Below, one piece after another: positions 1 through 6,088 of a stretch of DNA of 8,307 nt (within the stretch, counting starts at the first letter, position 1; each line of letters opens with the position of its first letter). The notes beneath the pieces are model-generated. The model was given only the letters and a program-made list of their open reading frames with translations. It searched no databases and was not told where the DNA came from. Both the position numbers and the translations under genes were made by a program. Source of the DNA: Paramuribaculum sp. (GTDB lineage Bacteria > Bacteroidota > Bacteroidia > Bacteroidales > Muribaculaceae); NCBI GenBank assembly GCA_029051835.1, contig JAIDKJ010000290.1:1-8307 (forward strand), written 5' to 3'.

Positions 1-5
1 GCTCG

Positions 6-41
6 TATAAGTCTTATAGGTCCTATAGGCCATATCAGTCC
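6..41. repeat. Degenerate 9-bp tandem repeat, four units of the TATAGGTCC type
   Basis: Four consecutive 9-base units can be read without gaps: TATAAGTCT (6-14), TATAGGTCC (15-23), TATAGGCCA (24-32) and TATCAGTCC (33-41). The period is exact, and TAT at the start of each unit is invariant. The array may extend left of the window. It runs almost directly into a C-rich 9-bp array of different consensus. The function is unknown; it lies in intergenic DNA upstream of the ATPase promoter. Confidence 0.75.
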
Positions 42-45
42 CCCT

Positions 46-63
46 CCCTCCGATCCTTCCGAT
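46..63. repeat. Two-unit C-rich 9-bp repeat (CCCTCCGAT type), upstream copy
   Basis: Two adjacent units, CCCTCCGAT (46-54) and CCTTCCGAT (55-63), differ at one base. The same unit recurs five times directly after the ATPase gene (1286-1330). The preceding ten bases at 38-47 (GTCCCCCTCC) also recur at 1282-1291. It therefore forms the left member of a pair of related arrays that bracket the ATPase gene. Confidence 0.7.
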
Positions 64-67
64 ACCC

Positions 68-117
68 AAGTAATGACTTTATTACTAATAATTTTGTTAG
101 TAATAAAGTTATTACTT
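68..117. repeat. 21-bp inverted repeat around an 8-base loop, in the ATPase promoter
   Basis: The left arm is 68-88, the loop 89-96 (TAATTTTG) and the right arm 97-117. Twenty of 21 positions are complementary; the exception is G75 against T110, which would be a G-U pair in RNA. Each arm is itself a smaller dyad of the form AGTAAT-N6-ATTACT (69-86 and 99-116), so the element can equally be read as two direct 18-bp palindromes spaced 30 bp apart. The -33 box of the ATPase promoter sits in the loop and the right arm fills the promoter spacer. This suggests a repressor operator with two dyadic half-elements, or a cruciform-forming element. It is very AT-rich compared with the flanking DNA. Confidence 0.85.
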
Positions 118-124
118 ATATTTG
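93..124 (+). promoter_or_regulatory. Bacteroidetes-type promoter of the ATPase gene
   Basis: A -33 box TTTG (93-96) is followed by 20 bases and a -7 box TATATTTG (117-124), which matches TAnnTTTG exactly. Transcription should start a few bases downstream, around 128-132, giving a leader of only about 15 bases before the ATG at 145. The spacer is almost exactly the right arm of the 68-117 inverted repeat, so a protein bound there would block polymerase. The start site is predicted from the motif only. Confidence 0.75.
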
Positions 125-144
125 TGGCAGTATAATAGTGGGAT

Positions 145-1278
145 ATGAAGGAAAATAAACCATTTGTTTTCGGAGTCGCGACGGCTGGTGATAATTTCAC
201 CGATCGCAAGAAAGAAGCAGAGCGTCTGCTGATGAATTTTCGGCATGGTGTCAACACTGTGTTGATCTCGCCGCGACGTTGGGGCAAGACCTCCTTAGTG
301 CGTAAGGTATGTCGCCTCGCCGCCTCGGAACAATTGAAAATAGTATATCTGGATGTCTTTTCGTGTCGGAGCGACAGGGAGTTTTATGATGCCTTTGCGG
401 CCGCTGTTCTCAAGCAGACATCTTCTAAACTTGATGAATGGCTTGAAAATGCCCGACTGTTTCTATCACGCATCAGTCCGAAGATTTCTATGGGTGCAGA
501 TCCTATGACCGATTTCTCGATTTCGTTTGATATTAACCCGAAAAGTGACGATATCGATGAGATACTTAGGCTTCCCGAAAAGATAGCGCAGAAAAAAGGC
601 TGTAATATTGTCGTCTGTATCGACGAATTTCAGCAGATTGCCGAGTTTAGGGATTCCAGGACTTTCCAGAAGCGGCTTCGTTCTGTATGGCAGTTGCAGA
701 CCTCGGTGTCATATTGCCTGTTTGGAAGCAAGAAACATCTGATGAACGAACTGTTCGAGAAAAAAAGTCTGCCGTTTTACAAATTCGGCGATGCGATTTA
801 TCTTCAGAAGATTTCTACAGACGATTGGGTGCAATATATCTGCGGACGTTTCGAATCCACCGGAAAGAAAATATCGCAGGAGTTGGCGGCAAAGATATGT
901 CAGGCGGTCGACAACCATTCATCCTACGTGCAGCAACTTGCATGGCTTGTGTGGATTCACACCGACAAGGTTGCGACCGACCATGATTTTGAGGCGGCTT
1001 TTCAGGATATTATCGATCAGAATACTCCATTGTTTGAAAGGCACACCGAGAATCTGACCAACTATCAGATGAATTTCCTGAGGGCAGTAGTCGACGGGAT
1101 TCATAGTGAATTTACCTCGCAGGATGTGCTGCAGAAGTATCGTCTGGGATCATCGGCCAATGTCAGCATCATCAAACGCGCGCTTGTCAAGCAAGAGCTT
1201 ATTGATGTCGACCGGCGTCAGGTTGTCATTTCCGACCCGGTAATGGTCGAGTGGCTGAAACGCGATGTCATATCGTGA
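145..1278 (+). CDS. Orphan P-loop ATPase (archaeal-type/AAA-like) with C-terminal winged helix
   Basis: This 377-residue protein resembles the widespread Bacteroidales 'ATP-binding protein' group related to Arch_ATPase (PF01637), whose biological role is mostly unknown. An N-terminal FTDR motif (18-21) is typical of that group. The Walker A loop is SPRRWGKTS (42-50); the first glycine of GxxxxGK[ST] is replaced, as I recall for these family members, but the GKT is intact. Walker B is NIVVCIDEF (154-162) with the DE pair. A sensor-1-like segment CLFGS follows at 191-195. The last 75 residues or so look like a winged-helix domain. No signal peptide or membrane segment is visible, so it is probably cytoplasmic. 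ATG 145 is supported by a short leader from a perfect promoter. It stands alone: no co-oriented partner is seen, although the DNA left of the window is unknown. Base composition is lower in GC than its neighbours, consistent with an accessory or transferred gene. Function cannot be assigned; defence, plasmid/phage maintenance or regulation are all possible. Confidence 0.85.
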   Translation: MKENKPFVFGVATAGDNFTDRKKEAERLLMNFRHGVNTVLISPRRWGKTSLVRKVCRLAASEQLKIVYLDVFSCRSDREFYDAFAAAVLKQTSSKLDEWLENARLFLSRISPKISMGADPMTDFSISFDINPKSDDIDEILRLPEKIAQKKGCNIVVCIDEFQQIAEFRDSRTFQKRLRSVWQLQTSVSYCLFGSKKHLMNELFEKKSLPFYKFGDAIYLQKISTDDWVQYICGRFESTGKKISQELAAKICQAVDNHSSYVQQLAWLVWIHTDKVATDHDFEAAFQDIIDQNTPLFERHTENLTNYQMNFLRAVVDGIHSEFTSQDVLQKYRLGSSANVSIIKRALVKQELIDVDRRQVVISDPVMVEWLKRDVIS

Positions 1279-1285
1279 GCTGTCC

Positions 1286-1330
1286 CCCTCCGCTCTCTCC
1301 GATAGTTCCGCTCCCTCCGACCCCTCCGAT
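1286..1330. repeat. Five-unit C-rich 9-bp tandem repeat (CCCTCCGAT), downstream copy
   Basis: Five gapless 9-base units follow the ATPase stop codon after seven bases: CCCTCCGCT, CTCTCCGAT, AGTTCCGCT, CCCTCCGAC and CCCTCCGAT. The core TCCG is invariant in all five. The upper strand is almost wholly pyrimidine apart from the G and A of each CCGA. The array ends six bases before the terminator stem and would lie in the 3' untranslated part of the ATPase mRNA. Its consensus matches the two units at 46-63. Confidence 0.85.
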
Positions 1331-1335
1331 AATGA

Positions 1336-1370
1336 CAGCTGCCCGAGAACCGTAAGCTCTCGGGCAGCTG
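1336..1370. terminator. Bidirectional stem-loop terminator between the ATPase gene and glnN
   Basis: A perfect 13-bp stem (1336-1348 with 1358-1370; arm CAGCTGCCCGAGA) encloses a 9-base loop. It sits between two converging genes, 58 bases after the ATPase stop and 25 bases beyond the glnN stop. It can therefore serve both strands. Neither side has a good T-run, so it may depend on stem strength or a protein factor. Confidence 0.8.
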
Positions 1371-1394
1371 CATGTTATCGTAGCGGCTTGCGCG

Positions 1395-3581
1395 TCAGCG
1401 TATGAAAAGCAGCTCGCGGTACTTGGGCAGAGGCCACATTTCGTTGTCGACCATCAGCTCCAGCTTGTCGATATGATAGCGGATCGTGTCCATGTGGGGC
1501 ACCACGCTGTCGTGATAGGCCAGAGCCTTCTCGCGCTCCGACTCCAGACGGTTGGCCACGCGGCGGTCATCGACCATCGCGGCCACCTCCTCGCGTATCA
1601 CGTTGATATGCTGGGTGAGCTTCTCTATCGAGTCGGTCACCGACGCGGTGAGATCCTTGCGGTCGTCGCCAAACACCTGACGCATCTTCAGCACATTGTC
1701 GAGAAGTATCGACTGGTACTGAGTGGCCACGGGTATCACATGGTTTATGGCCAGATCGCCCAGCACGCGGGCCTCGATCTGCACTTTCTTGGTGTACATC
1801 TCCCACTTCACCTCGTTGCGGGCAGCCAGCTCCACTTCGGAGAACACTCCTGTGGTGCGGAACATCTCCACCGACGATTTGCGCTGGTAGGCGTCGAATA
1901 TCAGCGGCACCGATGTTTCGCAGTCCAGACCGCGGCGGGCGGCCTCCTCTTTCCATTCGTCGGAGTAGCCGTTGCCGTCGAAGTGTATGGCCTTCGACGC
2001 TTTGATAAGGGCGCGGATCTCCTCGAGTATGGCGTCGTTCTGGCTCATGCCGGCGGCCATGCGCTCGTCTATGGCTTTCTTGAAGAGTATGAGCTGCTCG
2101 GCCACGGCGGCATTGAGCGCTATCATGGCGGCGCCGCAGTTGGCCGACGAGCCTACGGCGCGGAACTCAAACCGGTTGCCGGTGAAGGCAAAGGGCGAGG
2201 TGCGGTTGCGGTCGGTGTTGTCGCGCATGATCTCCGGTATCTGGCTCAGGTTGAGCTCCAGCTCCTTGCGTGAGGCCAGATTGGTCAGTTCGGCGTTGGT
2301 CGAGTGCTCGATGCGTTCGAGGATGCCGGCTATCTGCGATCCCATGAATATCGATATGATGGCCGGAGGAGCTTCGTTGGCGCCCAGACGGTGGGCGTTG
2401 GTGGCCGACATTATCGAGGCTTTGAGCAGTGCGTTGTGGCGGTGTACGGCTGCCATCACGTTGACCGTGAAGGTCAGGAAACGCAGGTTGTCGGTGTGGC
2501 TGCGGCCGGGAGCGAAGAGCAGGGCGCCCTTGTCGGTGCCGAGGCTCCAGTTGTTGTGCTTGCCCGAGCCGTTTATGCCTGCAAAGGGTTTCTCGTGGAG
2601 CAGCACGCGGAAATGGTGGCGGCGCGCCACTTCGGCCATCACCGACATTATCAGCTGGTTGTGGTCGTTGGCCAGATTGGCTTCCTCGAATATCGGGGCA
2701 AGCTCAAACTGGTTGGGAGCCACCTCGTTGTGGCGTGTCTTGGCCGGAATGCCGAGCTTGTGGCACTCTATTTCGAGATCGAGCATGAAAGCTTCCACGC
2801 GCGAGGGTATGGCGCCGAAATAATGGTCCTCGAGCTGCTGGTTCTTGGCCGATTCATGTCCCATGAGGGTGCGGCCGGTGAGCATCAGGTCGGGGCGGGC
2901 GGAGTAGAGGCTCTCGTCGACGAGGAAATACTCCTGTTCCCAGCCCAGGTAGGTGCGCACATGCTCCACCTCCGGGTCAAACATCTTCGCCACGGCTGTG
3001 GCCGCCTTGTCCACGCTGTTGAGGGCGCGGAGCAGGGGAGTCTTGTAGTCGAGGCTCTCGCCGGTATAGGATATGAATATGGTGGGTATGCACAGGGTGT
3101 TGCCGATGATGAAGGCCGGCGACGAAATGTCCCATGCCGAATATCCGCGGGCCTCGAAGGTGTTGCGGATGCCTCCGTTGGGGAAGCTTGAGGCGTCAGG
3201 CTCCTGCTGCATGAGCAGCTTGCCGTTGAAGCATTCGATCACCCCTCCCTTGCCGTCGTGCTCTATGAAGGAATCATGTTTCTCGGCGGTGGTTTCGGTC
3301 AGCGGCTGAAACCAGTGGGTATAGTGGCGCGCGCCGTTTTCGAGCGCCCATCGCTTCATCCCTTCGGCCACGCTGTCGGCCACTTCGCGCGGCAGCGGTT
3401 CCTTGTTGTCGATAGCACTGCAGAGCGCCTGATAGGTGTCGGCAGGCAGATATTCAAACATCTTCTGGCGGTTGAACACATACTTGCCGTAATACTTTTC
3501 GGGTCTTTCCTGCGGGATTTCCACCGGGTCGGCCTTGCGGTTGAACGCTTCGTCGACCACCTTGAATCTCAATGATTCCAT
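1395..3581 (-). CDS. glnN: Type III glutamine synthetase GlnN
   Basis: This ATP-dependent enzyme ligates ammonia to glutamate to make glutamine and is a main route of ammonia assimilation. The protein has 728 residues, the usual length of the large GSIII class found in Bacteroidetes and cyanobacteria (classical GlnA is about 450-470). Class-typical HYTHWFQPLTE lies at 86-96. Metal and substrate motifs follow in order: LGWEQEYFLVD (212-222), NQFELAPIFEEANLANDHNQ (290-309), the catalytic-core segment INGSGKHNNWSLG (336-348) and a nucleotide/glutamate-binding segment around RNRTSPFAF and NRFEFRAVGSS (458-479). No motif is broken. GSIII enzymes are cytoplasmic oligomers, known from family structures to be dodecamers. 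The ATG at 3581 is the natural start for a protein of this length. dapL lies 91 bp upstream on the same strand with no recognisable promoter between, so co-transcription is plausible. The stem-loop at 1336-1370 ends the unit. Confidence 0.97.
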   Translation of the reverse strand: MESLRFKVVDEAFNRKADPVEIPQERPEKYYGKYVFNRQKMFEYLPADTYQALCSAIDNKEPLPREVADSVAEGMKRWALENGARHYTHWFQPLTETTAEKHDSFIEHDGKGGVIECFNGKLLMQQEPDASSFPNGGIRNTFEARGYSAWDISSPAFIIGNTLCIPTIFISYTGESLDYKTPLLRALNSVDKAATAVAKMFDPEVEHVRTYLGWEQEYFLVDESLYSARPDLMLTGRTLMGHESAKNQQLEDHYFGAIPSRVEAFMLDLEIECHKLGIPAKTRHNEVAPNQFELAPIFEEANLANDHNQLIMSVMAEVARRHHFRVLLHEKPFAGINGSGKHNNWSLGTDKGALLFAPGRSHTDNLRFLTFTVNVMAAVHRHNALLKASIMSATNAHRLGANEAPPAIISIFMGSQIAGILERIEHSTNAELTNLASRKELELNLSQIPEIMRDNTDRNRTSPFAFTGNRFEFRAVGSSANCGAAMIALNAAVAEQLILFKKAIDERMAAGMSQNDAILEEIRALIKASKAIHFDGNGYSDEWKEEAARRGLDCETSVPLIFDAYQRKSSVEMFRTTGVFSEVELAARNEVKWEMYTKKVQIEARVLGDLAINHVIPVATQYQSILLDNVLKMRQVFGDDRKDLTASVTDSIEKLTQHINVIREEVAAMVDDRRVANRLESEREKALAYHDSVVPHMDTIRYHIDKLELMVDNEMWPLPKYRELLFIR

Positions 3582-3672
3582 TGTTCGTTAGCTTTAACGG
3601 TTAATATTTATTGTTTTCCGGCTTTCGAGCTATCTACCGGCCGGCTTTTGTCATTATTGTCAGTTTGTTTTC

Positions 3673-4905
3673 CTATAGGCGGAGCGCTGCTATGCGGCCT
3701 GCCGCCTCGGCTGTCGCCTCGCGGGTGGCGAAAGCTGTCAGCCGCAGATAGCCCTCGCCCGACGGTCCGAATCCGCATCCCGGAGTGCCTACCACGCGGC
3801 ATCGCTCCAGCAGCAGGTCGAAAAACTCCCACGATGTCAGTCCGTCGGGAGTCCGAAGCCATATATACGGAGAGTCGACGCCGCCGTAGGCCTCCAGACC
3901 CGCCTCGCGCAGCGATGTGAGCAGCGTCGATGCGTTGCGCTTGTAGTAGGCTATCGTTTCGGCCACCTGACGGCGTCCCTCCTCGGAGTAGATAGCCTCG
4001 GCGGCGCGCTGTGTCAGATACGACGCGCCGTTGAATTTCGTCGTCTGCCGGCGAAGCCATAGCCGGTGAAGGCTCACTTCCTCTCCGGAGGCCGTCACGC
4101 CGCAAAGCTCGCGCGGTATCACCGTGTAGCCACACCGCAGACCAGTGAAGCCGGCTGTCTTGGAGAAACTTCTGAACTCGATGGCCACCCGGCGCGCGCC
4201 CTCTATCTCGTAGATCGAGCGCGGGACGTCGGGAGAGCTGACGAAAGCCTCGTAGGCTGCGTCAAACAATATCAGCGAACCCTCTCTCGCGGCATAGTCC
4301 ACCCACTCCTTAAGCTGGCTGCGGGTCAGTACGGTGCCGGTAGGGTTGTTGGGAAAACAGAGGTAGATCACGTCGGGCCTTTCCGACGGAAGCGCGGGCA
4401 CGAATCCGTTGTCGGCCGTCACGGGCAGATATATGATGCGGCTCCAGCGTCCGTCGCTTCCGAGTGTGCCTGCGCGTCCGGCCATCACATTGGTGTCGAT
4501 ATACACCGGATAAACCGGATCGGTCATCGCCACCCGCGTGTCGGTCGCAAGTATGTCGCCTATGTTGCCGGTGTCGCTCTTGGCGCCGTCGCTGATGAAT
4601 ATCTCGTCGGCATCCACCATGATGCCGCGGCTGCGGTAGTCACCTTCGGCTATCGCCTCGCGCAGGAAGCCGTAGCCCTGTTCCGGCCCGTATCCGCGGA
4701 ATGTCGACGCGTCGCTCTCGTCGTCGGTGGCGCGGTGCAGGGCGTCGGCGGCAGCCCGGCATATCGGACGCGTAACGTCGCCGATCCCCATTCTGATGAT
4801 CTTTTCGCCGGGATGGGATGCGGCGAAAGCCTCCACCTTGCGGGCTATGTCGGAGAAGAGATAGGCCGACGGAAGCTTGGTGAAGTTATCGTTGATGTGT
4901 ACCAT
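3673..4905 (-). CDS. dapL: LL-diaminopimelate aminotransferase DapL
   Basis: This PLP enzyme (EC 2.6.1.83) transfers the amino group of glutamate to tetrahydrodipicolinate, making LL-diaminopimelate in one step and bypassing the succinylase or acetylase branches. The 410 residues match the family length, and the N-terminus MVHINDNFTKLPSAYLF is typical. Fold-type I landmarks are present: DGAKSD (106-111), NNPTG (186-190), the cofactor-binding D215 and Y218 in LILFDAAYEAF, the Schiff-base lysine K249 in RSFSKTAGFTG, and a substrate carboxylate-binding arginine near 388 in GYLRLTAF. The ATG at 4905 is chosen because it gives the family N-terminus. The reading frame stays open 78 codons further upstream, but that stretch is arginine-rich, unlike the family, and lies inside dapF. 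Only 17 bases separate it from dapF, whose enzyme performs the next reaction, so the pair is almost certainly co-transcribed. Its amino donor is glutamate, which links it to nearby glnN. Confidence 0.96.
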   Translation of the reverse strand: MVHINDNFTKLPSAYLFSDIARKVEAFAASHPGEKIIRMGIGDVTRPICRAAADALHRATDDESDASTFRGYGPEQGYGFLREAIAEGDYRSRGIMVDADEIFISDGAKSDTGNIGDILATDTRVAMTDPVYPVYIDTNVMAGRAGTLGSDGRWSRIIYLPVTADNGFVPALPSERPDVIYLCFPNNPTGTVLTRSQLKEWVDYAAREGSLILFDAAYEAFVSSPDVPRSIYEIEGARRVAIEFRSFSKTAGFTGLRCGYTVIPRELCGVTASGEEVSLHRLWLRRQTTKFNGASYLTQRAAEAIYSEEGRRQVAETIAYYKRNASTLLTSLREAGLEAYGGVDSPYIWLRTPDGLTSWEFFDLLLERCRVVGTPGCGFGPSGEGYLRLTAFATREATAEAAGRIAALRL

Positions 4906-4922
4906 TGTGTAAATCGTGTGTT

Positions 4923-5744
4923 TTAGTTTCTTATATATGTGCCGGTAAACACTTCGGTAGCCGTTCCGGTCATCATCACGTGGCCCCCTTCGCTCTCCGG
5001 CAGCCACTCTATGGTGAGCCGGCCTCCGGGCAGGCTTATCTCGGCCTTGCGTCCGGTCAGTCCGTTGGTGGCGGCAGCCACGAGTGTGGCGCAGGCGCCG
5101 GTGCCGCAGGCCATGGTTTCGCCCGATCCGCGCTCCCACACTCTCATCGTTATCCGGTCGGGGCTATCTATGCGCGCAAACTCTATGTTGGCGCGGTCGG
5201 GCCACATCGGATGCCGTTCAAGCTCCGGGCCGTGGCCGAGTACCATTGCGTCTGAAAGGTCGTCGGTGAATATCACTCCGTGGGGATTTCCCATCGATAC
5301 GGCTGTCAGCCTGTGGCGGCTTCCGTCGGGAAGGGTCGCCTCGGTGCCGACTGCGCCCACCTCCGGGCGTCCCATGTCGACTGTGACGCTATCCACCTTG
5401 CCGTCCTGCCCCTTGCGGGCCATCAGCCGGCGTATTCCTGAGAGTGTTTCGAGAGTCAGATCGGTGCGGTCGGTCAGTCCGTGGTCTATCACATATTTGG
5501 CGATGCAGCGCGATGCGTTGCCACACATCCGGGCTTCCGAGCCGTCGGCATTGAATATGCGCATTCTGAAGTCGGCCTTGTCCGACGGGCATATCATCAC
5601 TATCCCGTCGCCCCCTACGCCTTTGTGGCGGTCGGCCATCTCCCTCGCCAGAGTGGCGGGAGACTCAGGCTCCGACTCCATACAGTCTATGTATATGTAG
5701 TCGTTGCCGATGCCGTGCATCTTTATGAATTTGATTTCTTCCAC
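4923..5744 (-). CDS. dapF: Diaminopimelate epimerase DapF
   Basis: This PLP-independent epimerase converts LL-diaminopimelate to the meso form, the direct precursor of lysine (via LysA) and of the peptidoglycan cross-linking residue (via MurE). The 273 residues match the family length. The two catalytic cysteines are C74 in ARMCGNASRC and C213 in MACGTGACA, each in its usual glycine-rich loop. The N-terminal KMHGIGNDY (8-16) and the substrate-binding NADGSEARMCGN (65-76) are intact. The start at 5744 is a GTG. An ATG in frame at residue 9 would cut into the first beta strand of the KMHGxGND region, so GTG is preferred. The -7 box at 5779-5786 leaves a leader of roughly 30 bases. It is the first gene of the dapF-dapL(-glnN) group and is divergent from the AraC-type gene. 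Confidence 0.96.
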   Translation of the reverse strand: MEEIKFIKMHGIGNDYIYIDCMESEPESPATLAREMADRHKGVGGDGIVMICPSDKADFRMRIFNADGSEARMCGNASRCIAKYVIDHGLTDRTDLTLETLSGIRRLMARKGQDGKVDSVTVDMGRPEVGAVGTEATLPDGSRHRLTAVSMGNPHGVIFTDDLSDAMVLGHGPELERHPMWPDRANIEFARIDSPDRITMRVWERGSGETMACGTGACATLVAAATNGLTGRKAEISLPGGRLTIEWLPESEGGHVMMTGTATEVFTGTYIRN

Positions 5745-5778
5745 AGCAGGAAATTTGAAATCCGTAAATTTTAAGGCG

Positions 5779-5786
5779 CAAAATTA
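5779..5786 (-). promoter_or_regulatory. -7 promoter element of dapF
   Basis: Read on the minus strand these bases are TAATTTTG, an exact TAnnTTTG. Transcription would start near 5771-5775, about 30 bases before the GTG. No TTG/TTTG box is found 19-21 bases further upstream on the minus strand; the nearest TTG is at 5819-5817, 30 bases away. The promoter is therefore supported by its -7 element only and may need an activator. Confidence 0.6.
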
Positions 5787-5930
5787 CACAAATAATTCAG
5801 AATATCATCTTGCGGCCAACGTTTTTAACGAAAAAAAATCGCGTGGCAGCGTGTCGTCGGCATCGCGTCGTCATTCCCGATGCGGCATATGGGTCGGTTT
5901 GCTATGTTAAGTTGGTGAAAAAGTTAGAAT

Positions 5931-5962
5931 AATGGCAGTTTCGGCTACAAAATGTTGCCATT
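5931..5962. promoter_or_regulatory. Candidate operator dyad at the araC-type promoter
   Basis: AATGGCA (5931-5937) and TGCCATT (5956-5962) form a perfect 7-bp inverted repeat whose half-site centres are 25 bp apart. The right half overlaps the -33 TTG box at 5955-5957. Position and symmetry suggest a regulator site, possibly for autoregulation. This is inference; a 7-bp dyad can arise by chance. Confidence 0.35.
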
Positions 5963-5984
5963 TGTAACAAAAATGCTAATTTTG
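5955..5984 (+). promoter_or_regulatory. Promoter of the AraC-family regulator gene
   Basis: A -33 TTG (5955-5957, preceded by G) is followed by 19 bases and the -7 box TAATTTTG (5977-5984), an exact TAnnTTTG. The transcript should begin near 5988-5992. This matters for gene calling: the GTG at 5984, the first possible start of the open frame, is the last base of the -7 box onward and should not be transcribed. Confidence 0.75.
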
Positions 5985-6025
5985 TGGTCGGCCGGATGGA
6001 TGGTTCGGCTCACGTTCAATTATGC

Positions 6026-6052
6026 CTCACGCCGCGCCTATGGCGGCCTGAG
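6026..6052 (+). other. Leader stem-loop in the AraC-type gene's 5' untranslated region
   Basis: CTCA (6026-6029) pairs with TGAG (6049-6052), and after a C-C mismatch GCCGC (6031-6035) pairs with GCGGC (6043-6047) around the loop GCCTATG. It would form within about 35-40 bases of the predicted transcript start, before the A-rich stretch that precedes the ATG at 6089. A role in mRNA stability or translation is inference. Confidence 0.4.
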
Positions 6053-6088
6053 TTGTCGATGTCACAAACGAAACCGAATAAACACGTC

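Noticed and set aside
6..63. CRISPR-like array
   Set aside because: The units are 9 bp and contiguous, with no spacers and no cas genes.
68..117. Invertible promoter (inverton)
   Set aside because: The inverted repeats are only 8 bases apart, far too close for site-specific inversion of a promoter, and no invertase gene is in the window.
1473..3575. Several long plus-strand open frames opposite glnN
   Set aside because: They are antisense shadows of a GC-rich, codon-biased gene: compositionally odd, without recognisable domains and with no promoter motif. The glnN frame is unambiguous.
3582..3672. Possible terminator or promoter between dapL and glnN
   Set aside because: Only a weak 5-bp CCGGC/GCCGG pairing, an isolated CCGGCCGG palindrome and a TTAA-CGG-TTAA dyad are seen; there is no T-run and no TAnnTTTG on the minus strand.
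3608..4135. A 175-codon minus-strand frame within dapL
   Set aside because: It is the wrong frame of dapL, arginine-rich with no motifs; the dapL frame is complete over the same bases.
4906..5139. In-frame N-terminal extension of dapL by 78 codons
   Set aside because: It lies inside dapF, is rich in arginine and histidine as an out-of-frame shadow would be, and the family N-terminus begins at the ATG at 4905.
4066..5774. Plus-strand open frames opposite dapL and dapF
   Set aside because: They are shadows of two genes with intact catalytic motifs on the minus strand and show no family features of their own.
5860..5883. GCATCG/CGATGC inverted repeat between dapF and the AraC-type gene
   Set aside because: The stem is only 6 bp with a 12-base loop and aligns with no promoter or gene end; likely chance.
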